Assembly (NCBI RefSeq): GCF_000003605.2
Contig: NW_003153249.1
Span: 175,985-217,777, forward strand
DNA length: 41,793 nt
Source: Saccoglossus kowalevskii
Lineage: Eukaryota; Hemichordata; Enteropneusta; Harrimaniidae
Direction: 5' to 3'
Both the position numbers and the translations under genes were made by a program. Every line of letters starts with the position of its first letter. Position 1 is the first letter of the stretch. The notes under the pieces were generated by a model, which had not been told where the DNA came from, did not search any database, and was given only the letters and a program-made list of their open reading frames with translations. Of the stretch, positions 30,679 to 41,793 are shown piece by piece.

Positions 30679-33420
30679 TATAACCTTGTTTTAGATTCAC
30701 TGTGAGATTCTGTGAGAATTATTCAACCTTGGGCCATAAAAAACAGACCTTACTAAGGTGAGTGGTCACTCTGCTCGCCTGTTGCTGAAATGAAGACCCA
30801 GAAGAGCTAATTATTACTCTCTCAATCCATACTATTTTGAAAGGATTTTAATAGCGTAGCTACTCTATTCACTCTGTTCAGGTAAGCTGCAAGGCTATTT
30901 TCAAAAGGCAAGGCTATAAAAAGATGCTATTTACTTAAACTTCATTGGAAAAAATGGTGTTGATGGGTGTGGGTGGAAAGCAATTTGTTTTTTTCGGGGG
31001 GGGGGGGGCTTTACTGAATCGCACTGTTTGATTTATGTGATTCTTTGACGTCTGAACTACGTCATCACTACTTGGGTTCTGAAATATATTGAACTGTGAC
31101 AGTACAAATTATGTATACAGCCTGCTTTGAGCTGCCTGCTTTAGTTTCAGGATACCGTTCCAAGTATACAAGGAATATAAATTTGGTTTGGTTTTAATTT
31201 GAGTACAACTGATAAGAAGGAACTTTCCCTCAACTGAGATTTGCCCATGGGCTATTGTTATTGAATACCTGTAGATGTTTTACAGCCAATTCTTGTTGTG
31301 GCTGCGATATTTTTACGCTAGTTTGAGGAGAGTATGTTGCTATACATATTTGAGGTAGAGGTATAACTTTCCAAACTGAGCTATTCTTAGATTAATAGTC
31401 TACAGAATGCATCATGCACAAAAAAACAATTATTGTATAACACTGAGGCGGGTGTAATTTTACTCTCACTGTAAAGATCGCAATTCAAAGCCAATTAAGG
31501 AGAAAATTTAGCATTAAAGTGGACCCTGGCGAGGACTAAGATTAGATTCCTAGCAAAATAGTCGGTAAAACATCAGGTGAGCACCGCTGTATAAAGTCTA
31601 AAAGTGTCATGTTTTATAAGTATACGTCATGATGTCAGAGGTTACATACAGGTCTGAGTTCTACTCGCATATTTCTGTTTTGTATTCAGTGCTGAATCCT
31701 AGTTCGAAGGTAATTTGGCATTCTTTTTTTTTTTTATCTGAGTCACTTGATGATAGTTTCTATTCCTCTTTGTGTGAAGTGGCTGTTATTGAATTGCTTT
31801 CTAGTCGTGTAAGTAGTACGATTAAGTAGTGATTCAGGTGCTAGTTACGATCTGGGTTATGCAGCTCACTGTCTTTTTACCACACAAAATTGGTCCCAAT
31901 GCAATTATATTGAATTTTCTACTATTTTGGGTCAGCTTTTCAGAAGCTTACTTGGAGGAAACCATATGGCAGTTAGCTTGAATCCATTAAAGTTCAAATA
32001 AAAAAAGAGTAGTTCAAAACAAATGACTTCCCCATTGACAGCTTGAGACATTGAAAAGAGTTGTAAATGAAAGCTTGTAGCCTGCTGTAAATGCTATTAT
32101 GTGGGTACCTCATCTAAAAAACAAAATACTAGTAATTAACGTATCATAAAAAGCTTTATATCTGCATTCATTTCACTCATATGGGATATTAAACTACACC
32201 ACCAATATGGACACGTTCAAGATTATTGAAGTCATATTTGAACATATTTCATTTACTTACATTTGACACGACGACGCAGTAATGAAATTGAGTCCCATCA
32301 CTGAAAGCAAACATTCTCACAGCACAACATTTCTTTGATTTGCCGGCTGTTATAATTTATTACTACAAACAGAGACAAGATAAATAAGCGTTGGTCGTTT
32401 AGATCATCATACTGCCTTCAGGCATACATTGTGGTATTCTTATGTTAACCTGAGATCAATTAAGTATCATTTATGACATTTGAAACTACACCATATGGTT
32501 TTGAACTTAAGTACTATATACTTTTGCTTATCAATAACTAGGGTACCGGTAACTCAAGTCTGTGGAAAAATTTATATATAGTGTTCATGACAGCCTTCTA
32601 GCAATAGATCCAATAATCTTGATTTTTTTGTTTTCACAAATGAGCTTTCCATTGAACCTCAAGTTGTTTATTTCACATCACTACTTACATCCTCCAAGTA
32701 CAATTGATAAAACCAAAAATTAAAAAAACTAAAAAACATAAAATTGTATGCTTTTGCTCAGTATGTGATTTACATTGTATGATTTCAGGGAAATTCCTTT
32801 GCATTTACTATATGAAGGCTATATGCCCTTGTCTCATTATCTACCCCCTGATGGTATGTGTGATGAAATGTATTAGACCATCATCTGTACTAGCTTTTGT
32901 TTGTATTAAATCATTGCTATAACGCATGTCGTCCATATATGCCTACATTAAAATACAAGGGCAGAATTTGTATTGACCTGTGTACTACTGAAAGTGTCAC
33001 TGAGTAGTAGCATTGAGTGGGTGAGCAGAATTCAGATCAACAGGTCAGCTATGCTCACTGTTTGCATGGCTCATTGTTATTCTATAGGTGTGGTATCATC
33101 CAATCATAGTCATCCCACTCAAAGAGAAAATACAAGAGTTGTGTTTAAACTCTGTGTAACACAGATATTGAAGTTATTGGAAATAACCCTTGCCTGTTGA
33201 TGGAACAGCATGGTGAATAAAAGTGCTTTCGAAATGAATATTCTTATTAACAACAATGGAGACTGTATTTCACTATTATAAAAAAGTCGTGCAGAATTTA
33301 TGAACAATGATGCATTACGATATTTCTAACCATAATGCATGTTTTTCAAATAAGTAAGGGTACCAGCAAATATAACCTGAGATGAAAACTAATCAGTTGC
33401 ACACGCAGTACAGGTAAAAA
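30679..33420. other. CpG-poor spacer, probably intronic
   Basis: No gene recognised. It includes a run of 13 G at 30996-31008, a donor-like TTCAG|GTAAGC near 30881 and a poly-T run near 31722. Open frames at 31629-31829, 32704-32922 and 32973-33200 are unremarkable. Confidence 0.4.
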
Positions 33421-33620
33421 ATACTGTAAAATACTTTATTTTAGCTGGAATTAATTTCAGCTGGGTGTTTTGTGTGAAATTTATTTTCACTGATTTTTGA
33501 CGAGTTGGATGTAAAATATAGGAAAAGAGGTATATTTGCTGGATTTTATTTTCACTGAATCATTCCTTCAGCGAAAATAGCGAAATTAATTCCAAGCGAA
33601 AATAAAGTATTCTACTGTAT
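33421..33620 (-). mobile_element. Palindromic ~200-bp MITE, copy 2 (inverted relative to copy 1)
   Basis: Its reverse complement aligns with copy 1 along the whole length, including GAATACTTTATTTTCGCTTG at one end and AGTGAAAATAAA in the interior. TA is present at both ends. It is a well-preserved copy, visibly over 80% identical by eye to copy 1. Confidence 0.75.
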
Positions 33621-34611
33621 TTGCTGCTGGATGAGGTATACAATAGACACTCGTCTTTCTAAATATTTGGTGTTTAGAAATGTACATGTACGTCTAGCGA
33701 TTTATGATCGTTTTCGCATATCACATTATTTGCGTACTTCATCTCATAAATCCTTGTCCACACTTGTATCGATAAAGATGCATACGTTTGTTTGCATAGA
33801 ATATCCAATCTGCCTACCGGGGTATATGACTAAGCCCTATATTGATGTAACATCAATTTTAAATCCTATATCTGAATAAACCCTACATACATCACAGCTA
33901 CACAGACACAACATTCAATCAAAATAGTTTGATAAATTGTGACCAGCTTTATGAACATCTATAAATAAAAAAAAGCTCAGCCTCTGGTTAAAACATAATA
34001 TATGGAATGTTATCAGTATTAATCCAGAGCCAAGTCATTATCGATGGCTAATGGTCAATTTATTTCACTTTCACATCAGCTGTTATTAATGGTTTAGCTT
34101 TGATGGATTAAGTTTGGTATATTTCTATAAACACCAACTGTATGTGTTTAAGACATACAGGAAATACCCACAGGGGTGAAATATCTGTACTAAGTACTCA
34201 TAGTATAGCTATTTGAAAACCCTAAAGAATTGACTTCATGGTTATTACACATACTGAATGTGCTGTGTACTGGAGGGTATAATTACATTTAAAGTTCAAT
34301 TACGTGGGAGTGCACAGCCATGGCAGTACCTGCTTGCATACGTGCCTGAAAAAAACATTAATGCGAGTGAATATTTCTAAATAACTGCATTTAGCGTGTA
34401 TGTTTCAGAAATACACCATTCAGAGAGTAGAAATTGAAGACTACCCCAGCAACCAAAACTTACTGAGTATGTATTACGGTAGATTATTAGAATGAAGTCA
34501 AAAATAAAATAATGGAATTGTGACAATGTAAATGTGTGGATATAGAGATTGTATTTAATGCTTGGGTCAATTACTACTCGTATATTGCAGGGTTACTTGT
34601 GAAATATCTTC
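33621..34611. other. CpG-poor spacer
   Basis: No supported gene. The open frame 33631-33879 begins immediately beside the MITE and matches nothing I know. Confidence 0.4.
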
Positions 34612-34740
34612 TCAATCCTTGGGGCGGAGCTACGTCACAGACGTTCCACGTTGCTAAGACGCGCACCACTGTACCATGTATTTCTGTGGGCTCTGCGCGA
34701 GCGGGTGTGGAACGCTGGACGAAGAGCCGGTGAAAATAGA
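34612..34740. promoter_or_regulatory. CpG-rich patch with GC-box and CRE-like sites
   Basis: It contains GGGGCGGAGC (Sp-family GC box type), then TACGTCAC (CRE half-site type), CGTTGCTAAGACGC (RFX X-box half-like) and GCGCGAGCG within 130 bp of CpG-depleted DNA. This composition is typical of an unmethylated promoter or enhancer. Short ORFs on both strands across it appear to be by-products. An old GC-rich insertion is the alternative. Confidence 0.35.
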
Positions 34741-35735
34741 TAAATGCGAGAAAACAGCACAAAATCAACTTTGAAGTAATCCTGAACAACCAGATTAATA
34801 TATGTTGGACTTGCAGGGGTGATCTTGTTCAAGGGGAGTCTCAACAACCATTCCTAAATACCGTTTTCTGAAAATATTCAGCGTTTGTTTTCACTGTGGT
34901 GGTTGTCAGGCGATGAAAATGCCCAGATGTCCACCCCCGAAAATATACAGTTAATATAAAATGTTAACTTCTTACCTATGGTTATTGTATGATTTTCAAA
35001 TGGATACTCCCTCATTGTATAGACTTTCTAATGGTCTACATCTTATTTTAGAATATTGGCTGGAGGTTTTGGAGTTTACGAATACCATTTCTTTGATTAG
35101 CTGTCTGGATTTCCTCAATATATTCATGTACCTTCATATTTTTTTATCAGTTCTAAGCTTTTTGAGTTGGTTTTGGCCTTTAAATTGAATGAATTCAAAA
35201 TAATTTGAAATAATTTTAAAGTTTAATTTAAACCCAGGGGTATTATTATGCCAGTTATAAATAAAATTAATTTTGTTGATACAAAATTATTTGGTTTGTG
35301 AAAGTGACTCAAATTTACATTTGTGTGTATATCAAGTCAAACATGTGAATATGGTAAATAGACAAGTATGTACAAGAATGATTAACAGAAATTGAACCCC
35401 CTCTCCCACCCATTGGAATGTTGTTGTGGGAGTTGTATGTTGTGTATGAATGGGAAGTTCACCTGTACACTGTGGGCGTGAGAACTGCTGAGAAATCCAG
35501 GGTAGATATTATGATATCATTAAACAAATGACTCAGATTTGCAGGATGTTAACCACATATGGGTCACTAACCATTAGTTCATATATAGGCTATAGAGTGA
35601 GTCACATGTCTGGTTTATGTAATGTGTCAGTGTCTTGAATGATGGATTATAACTGAGAGGTGTAATATACAGTATCTTGTCATATCAGTATGACACTGAC
35701 TCACACCAATTTGTATCTCATGTTAGGTTATTCTT
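34741..35735. other. CpG-poor spacer
   Basis: Almost no CpG (2 in 35041-35700 by hand count). No gene recognised. Confidence 0.45.
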
Positions 35736-35874
35736 TTTTTTCCCTCTATCTCTGCTTTTCCTGCTCCATCGGCCTTCCTTCTGCTCCTTTCCAAACTCGC
35801 CTTCTCCTCTTACTCTCTCATCACTGCATTCACTTCCCACTTCTACTTTCCATTCTCCCCTCGCCCTATTTCTT

Positions 35875-35946
<72 letters not shown>

Positions 35947-36060
35947 ATTTCCATCAACATCCTCTCTCAATCACTCCCATACAACAATTTTTCTCTTCAC
36001 TACCCTCTTCTATTCTCTTCACTACCCTCTTCTATTCTCTTCACTCTCTGTCCCATGAAA
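35736..36060. repeat. Polypyrimidine tract with (CT)n and 22-bp repeats
   Basis: About 320 bases, nearly all C and T on the plus strand. It includes an uninterrupted (CT)n run at 35881-35939 and then about 2.5 units of a 22-bp repeat (CTCTTCACTACCCTCTTCTA plus two bases) from 35993. Long purine/pyrimidine mirror tracts can form triplex DNA. The ORFs here (Ser/Leu or Arg/Glu repeats) are artefacts. Confidence 0.9.
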
Positions 36061-36360
36061 ACACTATCTATTGACTTGTGTAACCTTTACTGAGTAGCTT
36101 ATCAATTTTTTGTTTATGATTGGTTTACCACCCACATAAACTGGTTTTAAGATTTGACTGATATTATTCCAGTGTTTAACCTTGGAAAGATATTTCCTAT
36201 CATCTGAAGATTAACATCCCTACCAATTAATATACAAAACCAATCCATATGTAGGTCAAGTATATATTGTAACTTAGATTTTAAATAGCAGGACAAATTA
36301 AACATACTCGTTCCACCTCTATGTTTATTTTCTGCAGGGTTTTCTATCCTATTTATCTAC

Positions 36361-36553
36361 CACTTATTTTATTATTATTTTAATGGTGATGTGAAATTTG
36401 TCGCCATTTTTTAACTGAAAATGAAATCCTTTTTTTTTCACTAAAATTTACATTCAACTTTTCAAAAATCAGTGAAAATAAACTTCAATCAAAACAGCTA
36501 AAATGTCTTTATTGCAATAATTAATTCTAGCTAAAATAAAGTATTTTATAGTA
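36361..36553 (+). mobile_element. Palindromic MITE, copy 3 (strongly decayed)
   Basis: It aligns in the same orientation as copy 1 over TCAAAAATCAGTGAAAATAA and the right end (AGCTAAAATAAAGTATTTTA, then TAGTA). The left arm is much mutated and nearly all CpG sites are lost. It is the oldest-looking copy. Confidence 0.6.
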
Positions 36554-37621
36554 TCGGGCATTTGGTTTAGGTTACATAGAAGATAACAACTGTCATCTAT
36601 TACATGAAATATTTTGAAAAATGAATGATGATATGAGATGAGTGACTATTGTATCTCATCCACTAGCAATTACTTTCAACCTATACTGTGTGAGTAATAT
36701 CTATATGTGTGTATTATATCTGTTTTATATGTTCCATCATAATTTTGGAATATATCTGTGTGAGTGAAGGTGACTTAACTAGGTTGCTCACAATATTTGT
36801 TTATCAAAATGTCTATAATATCATTTCTATGGAAGCCATCATTCCATGCTAGTCTATAAACGTGTGTGTGCTTAACCAGGCATGGTATTTGGATCAAATC
36901 TCTATGCATCTGTTGCGATCCAAGATGGCATTGCAGTCCTGTGATATACAATTAGTCACTAAATACAGTTGTCACAAATGTATGATAATTTGTATAGTAT
37001 TTCTTGCGCAGAACAATAACTGGCGTTGTAACTAAAAAGTAATATTATTAAAATTTCTGTTTTACCAAGTCTGCTTGTAACACAAGAATTATGGGAAATA
37101 GATTTTGAAACATTCAGTTTGTTCTGATTGTCTGGAGTTGGTGTGTTGAATTTATTTATCTTTGTTACAAATAATATTTACATGTGAATCATAAATGGCT
37201 TCCATGGAATTCTTATTAATATTTATAGTATAGCCTTAACTGTGTTGTATCAGTATGTAAGGTATGCACAGTGTATTTATAAAGCAAACTAATATGGCTA
37301 TCAGAGTGTCTAGAAAAACACAAGTACATGTCAAGTTAAACACCTTGTAGATAACAATGTCTCCTCTGAGAACATTGCTGACATTCCACATCTGAAGAGT
37401 GCTCAGAGAGAGAATCCAGCTACCACAGTGTGTCTTTAAACGATCTTTAGACATTAGCATGCGTAGATAGCAGTATATCAGGAGTATAGAATAAACTATT
37501 TCGTACTCTACAGGATCCTGTGTTATGTGTGAAATAGTATGTATAAACAGGACAAAAAAAATGTCAATGTTGTAGTGTCGTAAAACCATTGCATGGGATT
37601 TAACAAATGCAAAACATTTAT
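36554..37621. other. CpG-poor spacer
   Basis: Nothing supported. The minus-strand frame 37236-37589 (117 codons) has no recognisable motif. Confidence 0.4.
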
Positions 37622-37973
37622 TAGCTCCGCTGTCGACTTTGTCGAGCGGAGCTTATCATATGAGTGATTGTCCGTCGTCGTCCGTGTCAATGTTTTACTT
37701 TTTCGACTTCTTCTTGAAAACTACAAGCCTGAATGCTTTGATACTTGGTGTGTATGTACCTTGGGTAGACCTCTCTTAGATTTGTTCATTTCATGATGAT
37801 ATCTTCAATTCTCTAATTTTGGTGAATACTTTTGTCATTTTTGGTAAAAAGTGATATTTTCAACTTCTTGTTGAAAACCGCAAGTCTGATTGTTTTGATA
37901 CTATGCATATTGTTCATTTTCTAATGATGTCTTCTGTTCTTTAATTGAAATATGCATTGCTAACAGCGGAGCC
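37622..37973. mobile_element. ~350-bp TIR element with internal duplication
   Basis: The ends GCTCCGCTGT (37624-37633) and ACAGCGGAGC are exact inverses. The left end also forms its own hairpin, AGCTCCGCT...AGCGGAGCT. Inside, a segment starting TTTCGACTTCTTCTTGAAAA (37701) is repeated imperfectly from 37858 (TTTCAACTTCTTGTTGAAAA), and the following GTTCATT blocks (37784, 37912) show a 29-nt length difference. No coding capacity. It is likely a non-autonomous DNA transposon. Confidence 0.6.
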
Positions 37974-38091
37974 ATCTCAGCCGAGAGGCTGCTTGTTTGA
38001 TCTTTGCGGTGTCCTTTGATCAGCATGGCACGCAAGATCTTGCATTGAACTGAAAATTACCAATTGTGATGATGGAATATTAAATGCTAGT

Positions 38092-38296
38092 TACTGTAGA
38101 ATACTCTATTTTCGTTTAAAATTTATTTTCGCTGAAGGGATGAGTCTGTGAAAATAAAATCCAGCGAATATACTTTTTTTTCCTATATTTCACATTAAAC
38201 TCATCAAAAATCAGTGAAAATAAATTCTATACAAAACACCCAAAAAGCCTTTTCAGCGAAAATTAATTCCAGCGAAAATAAAGTATTCCACAGCAT
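38092..38296 (+). mobile_element. Palindromic ~200-bp MITE, copy 4
   Basis: Same orientation as copy 1 and very similar to it: TACTGTAGAATACT at the left, then AAATCCAGCGAATATAC, TCAAAAATCAGTGAAAATAA and ACAAAACACCCAAAAAG. The right end, GCGAAAATAAAGTATTCCAC, is better kept than in copy 1. It lies 119 bp behind the preceding TIR element. Confidence 0.75.
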
Positions 38297-38698
38297 ACTA
38301 ATATGCAAAATAAAAATAAACCTGCATATAAATATTTTTTTTTTTCAAAATTTTTGTCAAGATATGCACCTAATGGAAAATAATGTTCATTTGTTCCAAA
38401 ATTAAAAATATGACAGAAAAATTATATAAAAATGTTCAAAATGGAATTTTGGCTGGCTAAAATTGACATTCATGTATTTACACTACAAGTAATTAATGAG
38501 TGTGTTGACTTTTTAATATGTGTAATTAAATATTTATTGCAACTAAATCTGTTTGTTTCTAAATCTGGAGCCAGGTTACTGTTTGTATATAAACAAGTCC
38601 CTTAGTTAAATATAATTGGATATATGCAGGGTACCATGACTGTACATCGAATCCAAGTCAAAACTATTACTGACACAAGAATTTATTTTAAAATAAAG
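38297..38698. other. AT-rich spacer
   Basis: Nothing supported. Confidence 0.4.
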
Positions 38699-38845
38699 GT
38701 TAGACCCTTCAGCCAGGTGTGATTTGTAGCTGTTTTGTAATATAGGCCGTTGACCCATCAGCCAGGTCAATTTGAATACCACAGTTTTGTAATTTAGGCT
38801 GTTGACCCCTTAGCCAGGTCAATTTGAATACCACAGTTCAAAATT
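38699..38845. repeat. ~51-bp tandem repeat, about three units
   Basis: Units start at 38699, 38749 and 38801 with GTTgACCC..CAGCCAGGT. The second and third share CAATTTGAATACCACAGTT. The first is more diverged, and the third is truncated. Confidence 0.85.
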
Positions 38846-39915
38846 CATGGAGACCATGGAGGCAGTTGCTAAGATACCCCAGCTTAATGACTCCAAAAGA
38901 GTCAAATATTCTCAGCACACTTTCAATCGAACACATTTTTTTAGATTTTGACCTTGTAATTTGTATTCAAGAACAGAAGTCCAAGTTCAAATTCTGCTAT
39001 GGCAGGTGTAATATGTATCCCCAAGTAGTAGATCTGGTTGACTCCTTAGGCAGCAGAACAAAACCTACATGTGGTTTTCTTCTGTCCATCTACTTTGTTT
39101 TGAGTAAATAAATAAAGGATGTTATTTCAAAGATAAATTGCATCTGTTTCTTTAATCATAGTCTGGAAATCTTAACATCTAAATTTTAAATAATACAAAT
39201 ACTGTCATTTCAGATAATTGAATTAAATAAAGTAGCCCCAGCCTTTCTTCTGCATTTTTAACACATAAATTTAAATGTTTTCTTTTCTTTGATATTTACA
39301 AAAAATGTCGCAAAAATTAATTTCATTGAAAAAATAATATAATTTACTGACACATCCATAATCATATCTGTCAAAAATCTGGATTCGTTCTGAGTTCATT
39401 TTTTCACAACATTCTAAATAAATAAGTTTTACAGCATTGCATCTTGCTGGGAATATTTGAACATAAAACATGATAAGTCTACATATTTTGTGGCGCCCAA
39501 TATTGAAAATATTTTCTAGCTCAGTCAAGCTTTTCAGTATGTTGGTGTGATATTTTTGTTATGGTGCCATAATAACTTTTTTGTTATTTATGAAATTTCA
39601 ATAACGTTCTTACTTGTATTTTACTTATATTTTTATTATGACACTTGGTTTGAACCTTTTCACCACAATTAAGTTCCCTGTTTTCAACACAAATTCACAA
39701 AGTAATCCTGTTAAATAGTCTGCACTTTCCTTCAGAAGATTGGGACAAAAATAGCAACAATTTTTGAGTCAAAACTGAAACAGTGGCTCAAATTTTGTTG
39801 GTACATTTGCAGAAATATTAAAGAATATAAAAAAAAAAATGCAGCGAAATTTGGGCTAGAATGTCTGGTAGGGAAAAGGTTAAAATTAAATAATGCTGTC
39901 CCATAAGGTATATTC
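38846..39915. other. CpG-poor spacer
   Basis: Open frames at 38824-39111 (plus) and 39271-39528 (minus) have no motif I recognise. Nothing else. Confidence 0.4.
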
Positions 39916-39965
39916 TTCTTTACCTCATTTCAGTTATTCCTTCTTTACCTCATTTCAGTTATTCC
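39916..39965. repeat. 25-bp direct duplication
   Basis: Two perfect head-to-tail copies of a 25-bp unit beginning TTCTTTACCTCATTTCAG, followed by a partial third. Confidence 0.9.
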
Positions 39966-41002
39966 TTCTTTCTTATGTATCAGTTTCTTTGTTGAACATT
40001 GGTTTTCTGGTTATCCTAGTTTACTGGTCAATCCAAAGTTTTGGAATAGAAGTTGTTCTTCTGTGATGAAATAGACAAGACCCAGCCATCAGGACATCAG
40101 CCAATGTCATGGCCACTGTAATGACTGAACTAGGCTGGAAGGTGATTGGTGAGAGGTTTACAACAAACTCTATTTTTGTAAAAAACACACATCTACTACC
40201 CATGGGTTAACTTTCAGTAAACTTGCACTACCACTATTTTATTTTGAAATATGTTAGCAAAATTTCAGTCTAGATTTTTACGTCACATGTGAACATTATT
40301 CTTTGTTTACACTGGATATGGCTGCATTATAGCATGTAGCGGAAATGAAATGCAATCACCGAATGCAATAGCAACCTGGTTACGAATCATTCCCGGCTCT
40401 CACTGTTTGTACAAGCAAGAAAAGATGAATACTGGTGATAATAAGGTTATCATGAAAATACCAAAAAGTATGCATTCAGGCAGTGTAGGATTGCACTGAT
40501 TGTTTTTTTGATATGCATTGGACAATTTGATCACCACTGTACATGCATACTTTGTGTTATTCTTGTGATAAACTCATGTTATCTCAATGAATTGCCTCCC
40601 ATCTCCATCCATGTGGATATTTCGACTTTGGCTTGCTTTTTCTTCTTAGTGTATGTCCTTGTTCACGTAAATGCGACCTCTCACCAATGTATTAAAACAC
40701 TTTGAATTTATACTTATGCGTGATTATATTTGGTCTACGCGAAACATTAATCTTTCTAAACATTTTCTGAGACCATGCATGATATATATTCACAAAATAA
40801 TGCGATCTTATTTTATATTATGTTGATCTCTACGTCTTTCTGGATCGTTTTGTGATTTTATTCCAAAGCTCAGGCAAATATAAAAATAATGTGAACTATT
40901 ATAGACTAGTTTCCTAGCTTTTGGCTCAGCCAAATTGGTTTAATTTTTCATTGGAACTTTGTGTTCATTAATGGTCTTGACAATAAGTGTGAATTGCTGT
41001 GC
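39966..41002. other. CpG-poor spacer
   Basis: No gene supported. The open frames 40021-40203 (minus) and 40508-40705 (plus) have no recognisable domain. Confidence 0.4.
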
Positions 41003-41123
41003 GAGCCCACCGCGGAAGACCGCGATCAGCCGGCAACATGGAATCTATGCATAAATTTGCATAAAATGCGGTCGACCGGCGAGCACCCACCACCACCGCG
41101 GTAATGACCGCGGTGCACCGCCC
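41003..41123. repeat. GC-rich foldback element
   Basis: A CpG-dense island in CpG-poor DNA. At the right, CACCGCGGT (41094-41102) and ACCGCGGTG (41107-41115) make a 9-bp perfect hairpin with a 4-nt loop. The left side has CACCGCGGAAGACCGCG and AGCCGGC, which face GCCGGTCGACCGC-type sequence in inverse order on the right. The middle, TATGCATAAATTTGCATA, is itself nearly palindromic. Likely a non-autonomous element. Confidence 0.5.
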
Positions 41124-41292
41124 GTTTGATTTCCTACTCTTCCCTAAATTGATTAAAGCTTATGGGAAAAAAATCCTTGAATTTTACAAAAAGCCTTGAA
41201 GATAGAATTTGCTTGTATTTATAGGGTCAGACCAATCATTTCAAAGAGGAAGGTCTGAGATATACTGGTAATTTTAATCCAGCATGCTTGGA

Positions 41293-41793
41293 TTTGACCC
41301 TGTTTGAATTTGACATTACCTTGTTTGAATTTGACATTACCTTGTTTGAATTTGACATTACCTTGTTTGAATTTGACATTACCTTGTTTGAATTTGACAT
41401 TACCTTGTTTGAATTCAACACTACCTTGTTTGAATTCGACACAACTTTGTTTGAATTCGACACAACCTTGTTTGAATTCAACACAACCTTGTTTGAATTC
41501 AACACAACCTTGTTTGAATTCGACACAACCTTGTTTGAATTCGACACAACCTTGTTTGAATTCGACACAACCTTGTTTGAATTCGACACAACCTTGTTTG
41601 AATTTGACACAACCTTGTTTGAATTTGACACAACCTTGTTTGAATTTGACACAACCTTGTTTGAATTTGACATTACCTTGTTTGAATTTGACATTACCTT
41701 GTTTGAATTTGACACTACCTTGTTTGAATTCGACACTACCTTGTTTGAATTCGACACTACCTTGTTTGAATTCGACACTACCTTGTTTGAATT
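41293..41793. repeat. 21-bp minisatellite, over 23 units, continuing past the window
   Basis: The unit is CCTTGTTTGAATTxxACAxxA. Variants come in blocks: five with TTTGACATTA, then mostly TTCGACACAA or TTCAACACAA, then three TTTGACACAA, two TTTGACATTA, one TTTGACACTA and three TTCGACACTA. Since 21 is a multiple of three, the minus strand shows a 180-codon frame of the heptad SNSNKVV or variants, open at the window edge. I read this as a satellite artefact, not a protein. Confidence 0.95.

Noticed and set aside
34536-34847. ORFs on both strands over the CpG-rich patch
   Set aside because: Three frames open at once over a GC-rich patch with no motif. More likely regulatory DNA.
35677-36093. 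Ser/Leu-rich and Arg/Glu-rich ORFs
   Set aside because: Translation of (CT)n and related pyrimidine repeats.
41236-41778. 180-codon heptad-repeat protein
   Set aside because: The frame is kept open by a 21-bp satellite. There is no unique domain, and the sequence downstream of the repeat ends quickly.
41293-41793. CRISPR-like array
   Set aside because: Units are contiguous with no spacers, and the DNA is eukaryotic.

Overview
The window looks like nuclear DNA from an animal, most likely a marine invertebrate. It is AT-rich and gene-poor. It carries intron-like GT..AG signals, C2H2 zinc-finger genes, a decayed LINE, several MITE-like foldback elements, microsatellites and one 50-base assembly gap (28440-28489). 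The species cannot be fixed from sequence alone. I found no tRNA, rRNA, CRISPR array or bacterial-style operon.

Left part (1 to about 13 kb): a small tandem family of zinc-finger genes on the plus strand. Gene A (3633-4592, 8 fingers) and gene B (10542-11405, 9 fingers) are paralogues. They share a 40-residue C-terminal module, 116 of 120 nt identical by eye, while most fingers differ. Gene C (12505-12960) is a broken third copy. Both intact ORFs are preceded, in the same reading frame, by a decayed finger closed by one stop codon, so both have been shortened at the N-terminus. Both also have a matching splice acceptor upstream (3448 and 10286). Gene B has a TATA-like box, a 131-nt candidate intron and a polyadenylation signal. 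A LINE fragment lies behind gene A, and two different MITE-like elements lie in front of it.

Middle (13 to 27 kb): CpG-containing DNA with no recognised protein gene. It holds a foldback, a 54-bp duplication, a decaying C-rich repeat array (16.1-16.85 kb), a 57-codon ORF of coding-like composition (18568-18741), the first of four palindromic ~200-bp MITEs, and a (GAAT)n microsatellite. At 26.2-26.9 kb a textbook 90-nt intron signature (26422-26511) in CpG-rich DNA suggests the 5' end of an unidentified plus-strand gene.

Right part (27 to 41.8 kb): CpG drops sharply at about 27.0 kb and stays very low to the end. In invertebrates with mosaic methylation this is how a methylated gene body looks. 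My inference is that this segment is intronic to the gene whose 5' end lies at 26.2-26.9 kb. It contains three more copies of the palindromic MITE, a second TIR element, a CT-rich tract, short tandem repeats, a GC-rich foldback at 41.0 kb, and a 21-bp minisatellite that runs off the window end.

The most interesting points are the zinc-finger family with its frozen C-terminal module and parallel N-terminal nonsense mutations, the CpG cliff, and the nested palindromic elements.
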